Source: Deltaproteobacteria bacterium (GTDB lineage: Bacteria; Myxococcota_A; Polyangia; Polyangiales; Polyangiaceae). Taken from it: a stretch of DNA of 64,000 bases. Below the pieces are notes generated by a model. It made no database searches, was not told where the DNA came from, and saw only the letters and a program-made list of their open reading frames with translations. Shown here in pieces: positions 51,376-61,484 of this stretch; position 1 is the stretch's first letter, and each line of letters opens with the position of its first letter. The translations under genes were made by a program, and so were the position numbers. The stretch is from positions 1-64,000 of the forward strand of contig QJWJ01000354.1 of NCBI GenBank assembly GCA_003235365.1, in the 5' to 3' direction.

Positions 51376-52185
51376 TTGGCAATCGTTCTGTTTTTCGTCG
51401 CGCATTGGCTGTTGTCCGTCTTCTGTCAGACGTTCTTCCTGCATCGCTACGGGGCTCACCGCATGTTCACCATGTCGAAGGGCTGGGAGCGATTCTTCGG
51501 ATTGCTGACGTACGTCGCGCAAGGGTCGAGCTATCTGTCACCACGAGGGTACGCGATATTGCATCGCATGCATCACGCGTTCAGCGACACCGAGCGTGAC
51601 CCACACTCGCCGCGCAACTACGGCAATGTGATGAGCATGATGTGGGCGACGAAGAAGACCTACGACGACTTTGCCTATCGCCGTGTCGAACCCGAAGCGC
51701 GCTTCGACGGCGGTATGCCCGAGTGGCCTGCCCTCGAGAAGCTGGGGCAGAATTGGCTGATGCGCCTGGTGTGGATCGGGGCGTACGTCGCGTTCTACGT
51801 TCACTTCGCGACCGAGGCTTGGATGTTCGCGCTGTTGCCGTTCCACTTCGTGATGGGTCCGATCCACGGCGCAATCGTCAACTGGTGCGGACACCGGTAC
51901 GGCTACCAGAACTACTCGAACGGCGATGACTCGCGAAACACGCTGCCGTTCGACTTCGTCACACTCGGCGAGTTGTTTCAAAACAATCACCACAAGTTCG
52001 GCATGGCTCCGAACTTCGCCGCGCGCTGGTTCGAGGTCGACCCAACGTACATCGCAATCCGTCTCTTCTCTGCACTCGGGATCATTCACCTCGAGACGAA
52101 TCAGAAGATGCGCTACCCGTACAAGCCCAGTCCCGATGAGGAGCAGCCCCTGCCGAATGCAGAGCTGGTCGCCGGCGCGGAGTAA
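51376..52185 (+). CDS. Acyl-CoA / fatty-acid desaturase (Delta9-type)
   Basis: 269 residues from the TTG at 51376, with a GGAG Shine-Dalgarno. A membrane di-iron desaturase: three His boxes HRYGAH (H23, H28), HRMHH (about 63-67) and NNHHKF (about 197-201) are present, plus several membrane helices. It introduces a cis double bond into acyl chains. Lying opposite cfa, it may provide the unsaturated acyl chains that cfa converts to cyclopropane rings. Confidence 0.93.
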   Translation: MAIVLFFVAHWLLSVFCQTFFLHRYGAHRMFTMSKGWERFFGLLTYVAQGSSYLSPRGYAILHRMHHAFSDTERDPHSPRNYGNVMSMMWATKKTYDDFAYRRVEPEARFDGGMPEWPALEKLGQNWLMRLVWIGAYVAFYVHFATEAWMFALLPFHFVMGPIHGAIVNWCGHRYGYQNYSNGDDSRNTLPFDFVTLGELFQNNHHKFGMAPNFAARWFEVDPTYIAIRLFSALGIIHLETNQKMRYPYKPSPDEEQPLPNAELVAGAE

Positions 52186-52292
52186 CCCCGCGGGGAAATG
52201 TGCACAGTCATGATGAGGCGCGGCATCCCGCTGCGCCTCACGCGATTTCGGCCTCCACCATTCAGTGAAGAAACGTCGCGTGCACGACTGGC

Positions 52293-52442
52293 GCACCGAT
52301 CAGCTTGCCAGTGCCCGAACGTGGCCCCGAAAAATCGCCCCAGCGTGGGTGAGGGCGTTTTCCGGGGCCACGTTCGGGCACTCTCGCTCGCAGCTCGGTG
52401 CTCTAGGTCGTTGATTTGTCGCGGCAATCAACATGATTGCCG
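52293..52442 (-). repeat. Dispersed inverted-repeat element, copy B (most intact)
   Basis: The complement of copy A with very few differences. It contains a perfect 20-bp inverted repeat (AGTGCCCGAACGTGGCCCCG at 52310-52329, complement at 52363-52382) around a loop that itself pairs (AAAA-CGCCC / GGGCG-TTTT), a long hairpin. One TIR (TCGGTGCTCTA) is intact at 52395-52405; the other has decayed to GCACCGA at 52293. Its flank at 52423-52441 is a perfect 8-bp palindrome arm pair (GGCAATCA ... TGATTGCC). It sits between the convergent desaturase and decarboxylase genes and may also end both transcripts. Confidence 0.88.
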
Positions 52443-52444
52443 CT

Positions 52445-53584
<1,140 letters not shown>

Positions 53585-53624
53585 TTTCCAAACCAGCGCG
53601 AGGTGCAACGGACGGCCAGAACCG

Positions 53625-54800
<1,176 letters not shown>

Positions 54801-55108
54801 AATCGACCTTCAAACAAACGAACGACTCGCGCAGACTGATACCGCATCGTCGGCGGGCAACAAGCCCAATTCATCGAGCCGTCAAAAACCGCTCTCGACG
54901 GTCAGTCGGAGAGAAGGCCTGCGCGGGCACCTCATTCCGTCCCGCCACCGTCTACGGGCACCTCGACTCAACGACGGGGCGTTTCCAAGGGGACGCAGGG
55001 CGGCGGCGCACACTCGTGCGGTCCACGGCGTCCGGGCGGCAACGACGCCCCGGCATCGCCATAGTGTCCGCTGCGAATGGAAGGCGGCCCGCGCGGCGCG
55101 AGTGGCGG
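54801..55108. other. Intergenic region
   Basis: 308 bases upstream of the carboxynorspermidine dehydrogenase gene and downstream of the large membrane protein gene. It should hold the promoter of the polyamine pair. Nothing else recognised. Confidence 0.35.
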
Positions 55109-56893
55109 TTAGCCCTCTTTTCTCGGAGGCAGCAGATCGGCCAACAGACGCTGCGTGAATTGCTCGAAACCGAGCCGCACGTTCTTCTCGTAGACCTGAA
55201 CGGGTTTCATGCTTTCCCGCGAGATCTCGTTGATGTCGGGCGGCAGCCACTTGGAGAACTTGAAGGTGTAGGTGTCCTCCACCTTGGGCACCACGAACTC
55301 CGCCTGAATCATGAACCCAACCCCGACGTAGACGTTCCGAGGCCGGTTCGTGGTGTACCCACCGGACATTTCGGTCTTGTAGGTCAGGAACAAGGTCGGT
55401 TTGTCGACCTCGGGGATCTTGTCCTCTTCCGCTGGCGTCGATTCACCCTGGGCGAACGCCAGCACCTCGGCGGGGAATGCGGCCTGCAACCCCTCGACGA
55501 GCGCCTCGCCGGTTTCCTTCTCTCGCGCTGCCGCGTACTCCCCTTCGAAATACTGTGACGGCAACGAAGCAGTACCTGCGTAGTATGCGCTCCTGCGGAT
55601 GGCGTTGTCAGCGGACTTGGCGCTGACCGGTTCCTTGCGGCGGAAACGAACCTCGACCTGCGGACCATTCTGCTCCGCAAAGGTGACCATCGCACGGAAG
55701 AGCTTTGCGATGTCTGGCTCGACGGAGAAGCGCTCCAGAAACCCCGCGTAGGCTTTGTCGAATACTTCGCGTCGAGCTACGCGCAGTTCGTTCTTGATGA
55801 TCTCGTGGTCGGCGTGACTCTTTTCGAATTGAGCCAGCGCAGCGAGTGTCCCGTTCTGTCGGACCTTCTGGAGATCGGCGAGCAACGCTTCGCGGTAGGC
55901 CAAGTCGATCTCTTGGCGAATCTTCGAGTCCGGGTTCTCGTTGCGAAACTGCTCGAGGCGAGTGGTGTCTCCGATGATCTCTTTCAGCCGCGCGCGAGGC
56001 AGCAGGATGTCCGTCACCTCACCGCGACTCCCTCCACGGGCCAGGTAGTTCTCGTAGGCAGTGATGCCATCGAGGGAGGTCGCTTGCTGGAACAAGGCTC
56101 GCTCGCCCAACTTGTTGCGCGCCATGAAAACCAACACGCCGATCCCCGCACCGACCAGCAACGCGAGCCCATAGCGCCAAATGCGCTGGTCGCGGGGGCG
56201 TGACATGGACTTGTTGGACGACAGTGGATTCGAGAACCCGCTGTCCCTGATAGGATCCAACGTGGCCAGCGCGCGCCGATCCTTCGCCTCGAACGCCACC
56301 TCCCAGCGCCGACGGTACTCGTCCAGAGACTTTTTCATCTGGTCGACACTGACGCTGGTTGGCAGTACGAACGTGAACGCCGTATCTCCGAACCGCAGGC
56401 GAATCTTCCCGGCACCCGGCACCTCGACGGCACTGAGCTTCTCGAGTCGATAGACACTCAGTGACGGGCCGCTAATCACGACGACCCCTACGGGGAAGAG
56501 GTACGTCCCAAAGCGGTAGGGGTAACGACCTTGAGCGCCATTGGCCCAGGCGTATGCGGCCAAGGCCACCGCCGCCAGTCCGCCGAACACGCCGTATACC
56601 GACGTAAACAAAGGAGCCTGAATGGCCAGCGAACTGGTCAGACTCCCGTACCCGGTCACCGCCAAACCCGTCACGACCGAGGCGGAAGCGACGAACAATG
56701 CAATGGCGCCCAGCCCGATAACCGACGACGCTGGGTTGAAAAGCAATATGCGAGGAGCGCCCGTGCCGGACAGCGAAGCCAGCAACCGATCCTGGATCGG
56801 CCTTGGCAGCTCGAAAAAGTCGTAGTCGTCTCGAATTCCCTCGGAGGAGGCCGACACCTTGTCGGCGGCCTCTGCTTGAACGGCGGAGCTCAT
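55109..56893 (-). CDS. Large membrane protein, unknown function
   Basis: 594 residues from the ATG at 56893; the open frame continues upstream but without support. Two N-terminal membrane helices (about 56-80, 95-118: VIGLGAIALFVASASVVTGLAV, LFTSVYGVFGGLAAVALAAYAWA) precede a soluble segment with RYPYRFGTYLFPVGVVVI and AGKIRLRFGDTAFTFVLP. A third membrane helix lies at about 240-260. The C-terminal 330 residues are helical then beta-rich, with no recognised catalytic motif. A conserved-type myxobacterial envelope protein is likely. Confidence 0.75.
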   Translation of the reverse strand: MSSAVQAEAADKVSASSEGIRDDYDFFELPRPIQDRLLASLSGTGAPRILLFNPASSVIGLGAIALFVASASVVTGLAVTGYGSLTSSLAIQAPLFTSVYGVFGGLAAVALAAYAWANGAQGRYPYRFGTYLFPVGVVVISGPSLSVYRLEKLSAVEVPGAGKIRLRFGDTAFTFVLPTSVSVDQMKKSLDEYRRRWEVAFEAKDRRALATLDPIRDSGFSNPLSSNKSMSRPRDQRIWRYGLALLVGAGIGVLVFMARNKLGERALFQQATSLDGITAYENYLARGGSRGEVTDILLPRARLKEIIGDTTRLEQFRNENPDSKIRQEIDLAYREALLADLQKVRQNGTLAALAQFEKSHADHEIIKNELRVARREVFDKAYAGFLERFSVEPDIAKLFRAMVTFAEQNGPQVEVRFRRKEPVSAKSADNAIRRSAYYAGTASLPSQYFEGEYAAAREKETGEALVEGLQAAFPAEVLAFAQGESTPAEEDKIPEVDKPTLFLTYKTEMSGGYTTNRPRNVYVGVGFMIQAEFVVPKVEDTYTFKFSKWLPPDINEISRESMKPVQVYEKNVRLGFEQFTQRLLADLLPPRKEG

Positions 56894-57442
56894 GATGAAA
56901 TCGAGGCATCCTAACCCCGAAGCGAGGGCAATGTGACCCCCTTTTGTGCACGCTTTCCGTGGAAAACTACGGTTGAAAAGTAGCGCCCTTGCTGCTCCAG
57001 GCACTGACCAAGCCCGTCGGTGTGCGAGTCTGGGGGGGATACCGTTGGCCTCGTTGAAGAAGCGCCAGACGAAAGCACTCGGATACGCCTATGCCGCGAT
57101 GAGTGGCCCTGGCCCAAATGGATCAGGACTCCAGGATGTCCTGTTTCCACTCGCTCATTGCGGACGTACCTCAGCCATTGGGCCGAGCAATGCGAGGCAA
57201 TGCGACCTTCGCGGACCGTCTGACGCACCCATTCGACGGAAGGGGGTCTTCGAGTGATGGGCGCAATGGGGCAGCGACGACCCGTCCACACTCGGCGGCG
57301 CTTCGCCACCACGGTGATGCACCATCGTCGGCATGAGTACGTGTAGGCATTCTGTCACCTCCTGACGGGGCTACGCGAACGGCACCAACGGCTCACTGCC
57401 TCCAGGAGGAACCGAGACCTCACGCGTCACGGGAGCGCATTT

Positions 57443-57468
57443 CCCACAAAAATGGGCATTTTTTGTCC
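57443..57468. other. CAAAAA-loop hairpin, copy 1
   Basis: CCCA-CAAAAA-TGGG stem-loop followed by CATTTTTTGTCC. The loop CAAAAA is complementary to the following TTTTTG, so an alternative stem is possible. Copy 2 (57550) keeps the loop and tail but changes both arms of the stem together. Confidence 0.6.
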
Positions 57469-57549
57469 ATTCCCAAGGTGCGCAGAGCGACGAGAAAGAG
57501 GTCATTCGAAGGACGCAGTCGGGTGCTCGCGGAGACTCGGGCGCGCTCG

Positions 57550-57580
57550 CCCTACAAAAATAGGGATTTTTTGCTTGTCC
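57550..57580. other. CAAAAA-loop hairpin, copy 2
   Basis: CCCTA-CAAAAA-TAGGG stem-loop followed by ATTTTTTGCTTGTCC. The stem differs from copy 1 (CCCA/TGGG) by a paired change that keeps base-pairing, while loop and downstream T-run are kept. This covariation suggests selection on structure. Confidence 0.6.
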
Positions 57581-57940
57581 TTTTCTTTGGCAGGGGACAT
57601 ATAGCGTGCACATCGGAGCTCGGCTTGAGAAGTCACCCCGCTTCAACTCAACCTGTAGTGGCAGCGCGATGCGCAGACGCCGCGTACACACGTCGCACTT
57701 CGGCGATCGTGCCCGATGATTCGTGCCCAGCCGCGCGTGCAAACGAGACAAACCAACGGCAAGCAGACTTATCGCAATCGGTGACTGTGCCGCCAAGTAA
57801 TGCGGCAATGACGGCAACTAGCGCAACGCCTGCTTTCAACCCGATTGCTTCGAGAAACGGTACTTCGAGAAACACTGGCGCGCCGTGTTGGCTGAGCAAG
57901 CCGTTCACGACAAGCGTCGCGTGGCGTCAACATGGCCGCT

Positions 57941-57985
57941 TTGAACGCGGTGGCATTGAACACGGCGACGCTGAACCGCGCTGAG
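57941..57985 (+). repeat. Threefold degenerate 15-bp repeat upstream of HU
   Basis: TTGAACGCGGTGGCA, TTGAACACGGCGACG and CTGAACCGCGCTGAG in tandem, ending 92 nt before the HU start. The short period and position suggest a binding site array or a slippage remnant. Confidence 0.45.
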
Positions 57986-58077
57986 CAGGCACCGTCAACC
58001 GGACAAGACCAAGCTCGTGGGCCCAAAATCCACGAGGTTCGTAGGGACAACAGGAACAGAAAACAGGAGAGAACCCA

Positions 58078-58407
58078 ATGGCTGCTGCAAAACCTGCAAT
58101 CAAAGAGAAGTACACGAAGAGCCAGATCCTCGGTGAGTTGTCGGACAAGACCGGCCTCAGCAAGAAAGAAGTGGGCGGCGTGCTCGACGAGCTCGCGTCG
58201 CTGATCGAGCGCCACGTCGGCAAGAAGGCGGTGGGTGAGTTCACCCTGCCGGGCCTGCTCAAGATCACGACCGTTCACAAGAAGGCTCAGAAGGCGCGCA
58301 AGGGCATCAACCCCTTCACCGGCGAAGAGACCACCTTCAAGGCCAAGCCCGCACGCACCGTCGTGAAGGTGCGCCCGCTGAAGAAGCTGAAGGAAATGGT
58401 GGAGTAA
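58078..58407 (+). CDS. HU family DNA-binding protein
   Basis: 109 residues from the ATG at 58078, with an AGGAG Shine-Dalgarno. HU/IHF fold: a helical N-terminus (IKEKYTKSQILGELSDKTGLSKKEVGGVLDELASLIERH), then the beta-arm region (GEFTLPGLLKITTVHKKAQKARKGINPFTGEETTFKAKPARTVVKVRPLKKLKEMV). It binds and bends DNA in the nucleoid. It is longer than E. coli HU by about 19 residues, with a Lys-rich extended arm. It is a single-gene transcript as far as seen. Confidence 0.95.
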   Translation: MAAAKPAIKEKYTKSQILGELSDKTGLSKKEVGGVLDELASLIERHVGKKAVGEFTLPGLLKITTVHKKAQKARKGINPFTGEETTFKAKPARTVVKVRPLKKLKEMVE

Positions 58408-58525
58408 GCAGTCCCTCGGGGACTTGCTCGCGCCGATGGCGCAAAGCGGCGGGCGGTCGATGACCGCCCGTCTCCGTTTGTGCACGGGACGCGCCAATGC
58501 GTCTTCGGGGGAGCCTCCCGCAAGT

Positions 58526-59632
58526 CTACATCTTGCCGCGGACGAACACGCCCGACGGCGATACCATCAACATGGTCGGACCGTCTTCGTCCTCCAGTAC
58601 CCACAGCGAGATCGCGGAGCCGACGCCCACGACCCCCAGCGCCAGGCCGATCCGCGCCCAGAGGTTGGCGGCTCGTTTGTGAGCCAGCTCCTTGGAGTCG
58701 TGCGGGGAACACACGCCATCGGTGCACGCCGCTTCCAGCCTCGCCAGCTCTTCATCATCGACGTGGCCGAGGGCGTCGAACGCCCCAAAGCCCATGGCAC
58801 CGACCGCAACGGCCCCATAGGCATACGTCGTCAAGGGCCGATCCGGGCCCAAACCGAGAATCGCCAGTCGCGTGCCGCCAGGCGTGTCCCATCCCAACGC
58901 CAGCGGGTTTAGGGGCTCACGGGCCAAAGCAGCGCTCAAGGTAACCTGTCGCGTTGCGCCCGCGGCCACGGTAACCTGCCGATCCGTCGTCGATAGGTCG
59001 ATCCTCCTCAGTTCAATCTCGACGTCACCCGGTGTGACGGTGATCGGTTCCCCCCAGCGCCAACGTTCGATGATTTGCGAGTTGACCGCGAGACGGGCGC
59101 CCCGAGGCGCCCCGATGACGTCGACCACGACGAACCCGACGTTGGGCCGCAGACTCGCTTGCTGTTCTCGGGCCTGCTCGATCAGTGTCCGCCACTGCGC
59201 GCCTTCCCCGGCCGCGCCCGTGGCTTCGCGAACGACCAGGTCGTATTCGTCGTATGCATTGACGAAACGACCAAGCTGATGCAAGCAACGCGCCACTGCC
59301 ATGGACGAGCGCGGATCGGAGTCAATCTCATGGGCAGCGGTGAAAGCGATCAAAGCAACCTCGAACTCACCGGCGGCGAAGGCGGCATGACCGCGGTTGA
59401 GCAACGCGCGCGCGCGCTCGCCTTCGTTGCGCAGTGAATGCCCCTCGCGGGTTGGGGCTGGCGGTCTCAGCGCCGAGCTACCCTCGTTAGCCGTATGCGA
59501 TTCGCCCCCAGATCTGGCACCGCAGGGCGCACACCACGTGATCAACAGCCAAGCGCTGAACACCCCGAGCAGGCTCGAGACGTATCTGACGATGATGCAG
59601 CGACCAGCCGTAATCCGCCCCCTCCGCGGCAC
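58526..59632 (-). CDS. TPR and PEGA-type membrane protein
   Basis: 368 residues from the GTG at 59632, which abuts the pseudokinase stop with no gap. An N-terminal hydrophobic segment (VSSLLGVFSAWLLITWCAPC) is a signal or anchor. TPR-like helices follow (LLNRGHAAFAAGEFEVALIAFTAAHEIDSDPRSSMAVARCLHQLGRFVNAYDEYDL), then a PEGA-type beta region (NVGFVVVDVIGAPRGARLAVNSQIIERWRWGEPITVTPGDVEIELRRI), and two C-terminal membrane helices. A periplasmic scaffold is likely. Translation is coupled to the pseudokinase. Confidence 0.8.
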   Translation of the reverse strand: MPRRGRITAGRCIIVRYVSSLLGVFSAWLLITWCAPCGARSGGESHTANEGSSALRPPAPTREGHSLRNEGERARALLNRGHAAFAAGEFEVALIAFTAAHEIDSDPRSSMAVARCLHQLGRFVNAYDEYDLVVREATGAAGEGAQWRTLIEQAREQQASLRPNVGFVVVDVIGAPRGARLAVNSQIIERWRWGEPITVTPGDVEIELRRIDLSTTDRQVTVAAGATRQVTLSAALAREPLNPLALGWDTPGGTRLAILGLGPDRPLTTYAYGAVAVGAMGFGAFDALGHVDDEELARLEAACTDGVCSPHDSKELAHKRAANLWARIGLALGVVGVGSAISLWVLEDEDGPTMLMVSPSGVFVRGKM

Positions 59633-60958
59633 CTACTTCAACTCCCCTCGCGAGACTATTCGTGCTCCCTCGACGACCCAAGCCGCCGCACAGGCGACGC
59701 TCTCCCAGGTGGCAGAATGCTCCTGACGAACTGAAGGCGCCGCGGGGTCCACACCCCACAACGCGAGAACGAACAAGCCCGCGACCCCACGACGAGCACC
59801 GCGGCTGGTCGCCTGACCCGGGTGCGTCTTCTCCGGCGATTCGTCGGCCTCGAGCCGCCCCGCGAGCAGCGAACGCTGAGGCGAAGTTCGTTCTTCGATT
59901 TCGTCGAACCCAGCGGCGTACACCGACTCATCGACGACGACCCGCGGCATCTCCTGCGAAATCGACGGGTCGTCGACACGGCGTGTGCTGGGGGGCATCA
60001 CTGCCGGCATGGCCTGCAACGTCGTACCAGTTCCCCAATCGGACACCTCTTCGATCTCATCGGGCTCGATCTCGAGAACGGGGGCAGGTGGTGGCGGCGG
60101 CACCGCCAACGAGTCAGCGACCGGTGTAGCCCGATCCGCCTGTTGCCGGACCGTCGACGAGATCATCGACTGGAACTCGTGATTGGGGGCGACGCGCCCG
60201 CCACCACAAGCGAGAATCGCATCGTAGAAATCTCGAGCACTGCGCCACCGTTCCATCGGGACAGGCGCCAGCGCACGCAGCCCCACCTGCAGTAGCGGAT
60301 CGCGCACGAACGGCGACCAGAATGGGTGCACCTCGTGGCGAACCGTGCAAATGTCTCGTAAATCCGGAGGATACAGGCGCCGGTTCGTGATCACTTCGAG
60401 CAGCATCACGCCCACCGCGTAGATATCCGATTGCTGATCGACGCGGCCCGTGCGTGCTTCCGGTGCCAGGTAGACCTCACACTGAGCCAGCCGCTCGTCA
60501 CCGCTTTCTGCCAGCATCGCCGAACCGTCGACTTTGAACAGGAGATTGAGCGGGCTCACCGATCCGTGGAACCGCTCCTTGGGCGGGCGCGAGACGTCCG
60601 TGTGTATCGCGCGCAAAGCCCCCAACAGATTGACCAACGCTCGGAGATGGTGTGCCAACGAAACGGCACACGTACTGCGAATGAACTCCCAACTGATACC
60701 CATACCGCCAATGCTGGGCGGGGGAACCGTACTCGCTGACAGTGGGTCTGCAGCGAACTCCAGGTCCAGACGGAGCTCGCCAGGCATCATCGGGGGCGGG
60801 CGAACCGTCGCGGTATCGTGGTCGCTGTCCGAAAACCCATTGCGGGAACGAACCTGTTCACCCGATACAGATGGCAAGCGGTGACGGCGAGGAGGTGGAG
60901 GCGGTGGCTTCACGGACGTTGTTACCGGTCTACGTTCGGGGACCTCGGTCACCCGCAT
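59633..60958 (-). CDS. Pseudokinase lacking the N-lobe, membrane-anchored
   Basis: 441 residues from the ATG at 60958. Only the C-lobe of a Ser/Thr kinase is recognisable: HGSVSPLNLLFKVDG in place of HRD..N, then AESGDERLAQ in place of DFG, and YLAPEARTGRVDQQSDIYAVGVMLLEVITNRRLYP as the APE-type end. No glycine loop or VAIK Lys is found upstream, and the preceding part is Pro-rich and low complexity, so it cannot be catalytic. The C-terminus has Pro/Glu linkers and a hydrophobic segment (AGLFVLALWGVDPA) near the end. A scaffold or regulator of another kinase is the likely role. It is translationally coupled to the TPR/PEGA-type gene. Confidence 0.8.
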   Translation of the reverse strand: MRVTEVPERRPVTTSVKPPPPPPRRHRLPSVSGEQVRSRNGFSDSDHDTATVRPPPMMPGELRLDLEFAADPLSASTVPPPSIGGMGISWEFIRSTCAVSLAHHLRALVNLLGALRAIHTDVSRPPKERFHGSVSPLNLLFKVDGSAMLAESGDERLAQCEVYLAPEARTGRVDQQSDIYAVGVMLLEVITNRRLYPPDLRDICTVRHEVHPFWSPFVRDPLLQVGLRALAPVPMERWRSARDFYDAILACGGGRVAPNHEFQSMISSTVRQQADRATPVADSLAVPPPPPAPVLEIEPDEIEEVSDWGTGTTLQAMPAVMPPSTRRVDDPSISQEMPRVVVDESVYAAGFDEIEERTSPQRSLLAGRLEADESPEKTHPGQATSRGARRGVAGLFVLALWGVDPAAPSVRQEHSATWESVACAAAWVVEGARIVSRGELK

Positions 60959-61484
60959 ATTCAATGAACGGTGCCGTTCTCCCGGTCAGTACAAACTGTC
61001 TGAAATGCGGGGGCTTGCAATTGCTTCGGACTGAAATGGCAGTTCCGATTCAGGAGTCGTCTGCGCCATTTGCAGCAACAGCGGCGCACTGCACCAACCG
61101 GAAACGGCGCACATGGAAGGAGATGTGTCGCCGGGCAACCTCTCTGGCGCCGAGGTGCGCTTGTCCCTACCGCCACCCGCCCAATGACGACGCGACGCAA
61201 CAACGGGGTAAGACTGTGTGAGACACTTGCTGCAACAGGCGCGAACGCCCCGTGAACCGATGAAGACAACCCGAAGCCGACGTCCCCAGCGATCGTCTAC
61301 CGAGCTCCGCTTGCGCTCACGGTGTCCGCATCTTGATCTCACACGACAGGCTTCGGGCGAATGTGTTCACGTTTGCCGCGATTCTTCGACGAGGGAATCG
61401 AGATTCCGTTGCGTGGACATCGCACCGACATAGCGAATTGGCGCCGATACACTGCTGAAACGTTTGCTCACAAACGTATCTCGC
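60959..61484. other. Divergent intergenic region
   Basis: About 525 bases between the pseudokinase and the BMP-type lipoprotein gene. It carries the hairpin/operator candidate at 61460-61477. The rest has no recognised feature. Confidence 0.4.
61460..61477 (+). promoter_or_regulatory. Perfect inverted repeat just before the BMP gene start
   Basis: ACGTTTG-CTCA-CAAACGT, a 7-bp perfect inverted repeat ending 7 nt before the ATG at 61485. It covers the usual Shine-Dalgarno position, where no SD is visible. It may be a protein operator, or an mRNA hairpin that hides the ribosome site. Confidence 0.55.

Larger units (their letters stand above)
56894..58077. other. Long non-coding stretch upstream of HU
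   Basis: About 1180 bases without a convincing gene; open frames here lack signals and family-like composition. It contains the paired CAAAAA-loop hairpins (57443-57468 and 57550-57580) and a threefold 15-nt repeat (57941-57985) before HU. A regulatory or untranslated RNA gene cannot be excluded. Confidence 0.45.

Noticed and set aside
57371-57817. A 148-codon minus-strand frame in the gene-free region
   Set aside because: No start signal or family match. Its similar short peptides (KNPYFC and KNAHFC) come from the two CAAAAA hairpins, not from coding constraint.
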